Origin: Streptomyces sp. NBC_00775
GTDB taxonomy: Bacteria; Actinomycetota; Actinomycetes; Streptomycetales; Streptomycetaceae
NCBI RefSeq assembly: GCF_036347135.1
Contig: NZ_CP108938.1
Coordinates: 6,882,001-6,946,000, forward strand
DNA: 64,000 bases
Direction: 5' to 3'
The notes under the pieces were generated by a model. The model made no database searches and was not told the DNA's origin. It saw only the letters and a program-made list of their open reading frames with translations. The position numbers were made by a program, and so were the translations under genes. Position 1 is the stretch's first letter, and each line of letters begins with the position of its first letter. This document shows positions 62,626 to 64,000 of the stretch, piece by piece.

Positions 62626-64000
62626 ATGGGCGTACGCAAGGATCTGAAACGGGCCAGGCAGCGCACCGACCTGGCCAGTCGCAGCACGGTGGAGCTGGTC
62701 AGGGACGCGGACGGCACGGTGCGTGAGGCGCGTACCGCCACGCTGGCGGCGACCCCCGCCGACGGCAGCACCGCCGACCTGCCCTTCACCAACGCGGCCA
62801 GGACACCGGACTCGGTCGTCCTGCGGCGCAAGGAGAACCACACCTGGCAGCCGGTCACCGCGGCCGCCTTCGCCCGTGAAGTCACCGACACGGCAAAGGG
62901 GTTGATCGCCGCAGGGCTCGAACCGGGCGGCCGGGTCGCGGTGATGTCGCGCACGCGCTACGAGTGGACGGTCCTCGACTTCGCGATCTGGGCGGCCGGC
63001 GGCCAGACCGTCCCGGTCTACGCGACCTCGTCCGCCGAGCAAGTGGAGTGGATCGTAAGGGACTCGGGGGCCCGCTTCGTGGTCGTCGAGACCGCCGAGA
63101 ACGCGGCCACCGTGGCCACCGGCACGGCGCGGCACCCCGAACCCCCGCGCGTCTGGCAGCTCGACGGGGACGCGATCGGTGAACTCGCCGCCCAGGGGCG
63201 GGACATCCCCGACGAGGAGGTCGCCAAGCGCCGTGCCGCCCTCACCCCCGACACGGTCGCGACGGTCTGCTACACCTCCGGAACCACGGGCAAACCCAAG
63301 GGCTGTGTCCTCACGCACGCCAACCTGCACGCGCAGGCCGCCAACACGGTCGAGCTGCTGCACCCCATCTTCAAGGAGGTCACCGGCCAGACCGCCTCGA
63401 CCCTCCTCTTCCTCCCGCTCGCCCACATCATGGGCCGCACCCTCCAGATCGCCTGCCTGATGGCCGGCATCGAGCTGGGCCACTGCCCGAGCATCAAGCC
63501 CGACGAACTCCGGCCCGCACTACGGGAGTTCCGCCCCACCTTCCTGGTCGGCGTCCCGTACCTCTTCGAGAAGATCCACGACACGGGACGCGCCACCGCC
63601 GAGAAGCTCGGCCGGGGCGCCTCCTTCGACCGCGCCGACCGCATCGGGGTCCGCTTCGGGGAGGCGTACCTGAACAAGTTCCTCGGCGTGGGCAAGGGGC
63701 CGGGGCCCGGCCTGTACGCCGCCTGGGCGCTGTACGACCTGCTGGTCTACCGCCGTATCCGCAAGGAACTCGGGGGCCGCGCCCACTACGCCATCAGCGG
63801 CGGCTCCCCGCTGGACCGCAACCTCAACCTCTTCTTCTACGCGGCCGGAATCATCGTCTACGAGGGCTACGGCCTGACCGAGACCACCGCCGCCGCCACC
63901 GTCGTCCCGCCCCTGAAACCCCGCCCCGGCACGGTCGGCCTCCCGGTCCCGGGCACGGCCGTCCGCATCGCCGACGACGGCGAGGTCCTCATCAAGGGCG
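62626..64000 (+). CDS. Long-chain acyl-CoA synthetase, AMP-forming (3' end outside window)
   Basis: The ATG has GGGAG four to five bases upstream and the frame stays open to the end of the window (458 residues seen). This is an AMP-dependent synthetase of the FadD15-like type, which activates fatty acids to acyl-CoA through an acyl-adenylate. It has FTNAARTPDSVVLRRKENHTW near the start, the P-loop YTSGTTGKPKGC, the FLPLAHIMGRTLQIA segment and YEGYGLTETTAAAT (adenylation motif). About 140 further residues with the C-terminal lid are expected beyond base 64000. No other lipid gene is visible downstream. Confidence 0.93.
   Translation, partial: MGVRKDLKRARQRTDLASRSTVELVRDADGTVREARTATLAATPADGSTADLPFTNAARTPDSVVLRRKENHTWQPVTAAAFAREVTDTAKGLIAAGLEPGGRVAVMSRTRYEWTVLDFAIWAAGGQTVPVYATSSAEQVEWIVRDSGARFVVVETAENAATVATGTARHPEPPRVWQLDGDAIGELAAQGRDIPDEEVAKRRAALTPDTVATVCYTSGTTGKPKGCVLTHANLHAQAANTVELLHPIFKEVTGQTASTLLFLPLAHIMGRTLQIACLMAGIELGHCPSIKPDELRPALREFRPTFLVGVPYLFEKIHDTGRATAEKLGRGASFDRADRIGVRFGEAYLNKFLGVGKGPGPGLYAAWALYDLLVYRRIRKELGGRAHYAISGGSPLDRNLNLFFYAAGIIVYEGYGLTETTAAATVVPPLKPRPGTVGLPVPGTAVRIADDGEVLIKG

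Overview
This window reads as high-GC actinobacterial chromosome, most likely Streptomyces. Codon third positions are almost all G or C. GTG starts with GGAGG-type ribosome sites are common, many genes overlap by 4 bases, and Tat and lipoprotein exports occur. The gene repertoire (S37 peptidase, MHYT protein, RbsC-RbsB fusion, Cgl0159-type inositol gene) is also typical of that genus. The species cannot be fixed from the sequence alone. I saw no tRNA, rRNA, insertion sequence, phage gene or CRISPR array.

Layout. 1-3.4 kb: the end of an exporter ATPase, two small secreted proteins and a secreted S37 tripeptidyl aminopeptidase. 3.4-8.0 kb: the most unusual locus, a two-gene unit made of a small Trypco1-type protein and a 1391-residue protein that joins a trypsin-like protease, a STAND-type NTPase, a probable membrane helix and fourteen WD40 repeats. 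8.0-20.4 kb: mixed metabolism and regulation, namely a lipoprotein, a secreted GH3 hexosaminidase, two LysR regulators each divergent from a neighbour, an EamA transporter followed by an EPSP-synthase paralogue, a decayed P-loop kinase, a GNAT enzyme, an MHYT membrane protein, a sugar isomerase and a MarR-GNAT fusion. 20.4-21.1 kb: a non-coding tandem-repeat array enclosed by a long inverted repeat. 21.1-25.6 kb: a LacI regulator divergent from a three-gene sugar-catabolic operon. 26.0-32.0 kb: a ribose-type operon on the minus strand (LacI, RbsA, RbsC-RbsB fusion, RbsK, RbsD) with twin operators. 32.1-36.0 kb: a RecD2-like helicase and citrate synthase. 36.4-40.9 kb: copper export (CopA, CopZ) with a CsoR-like box, a PrsW-type protease, and a TetR regulator divergent from an MMPL transporter. 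43.4-46.8 kb: an alcohol dehydrogenase, a GNAT enzyme, a small helix-turn-helix protein and an AraC regulator. 46.9-54.3 kb: a myo-inositol catabolic cluster (IolE/IolI-like, IolC, Cgl0159-type, IolB, IolD, MmsA). 54.3-64 kb: a lipoprotein, an APC permease, a hydrolase fused to an ABC ATPase with its permease partner, a von Willebrand lipoprotein and the start of an acyl-CoA synthetase.

How the genes work together. Three sugar or polyol catabolic units (unknown sugar, ribose, inositol) look separately regulated. The inositol enzymes cover ring opening through to CoA-linked semialdehyde oxidation, but the inositol dehydrogenase (IolG) and the transporter are not in the window. The copper genes share one CsoR-like operator, with no csoR gene nearby. 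The protease-NTPase-WD40 unit has the architecture of the bacterial conflict or signalling systems described for STAND NTPases; its biological role here is inference.
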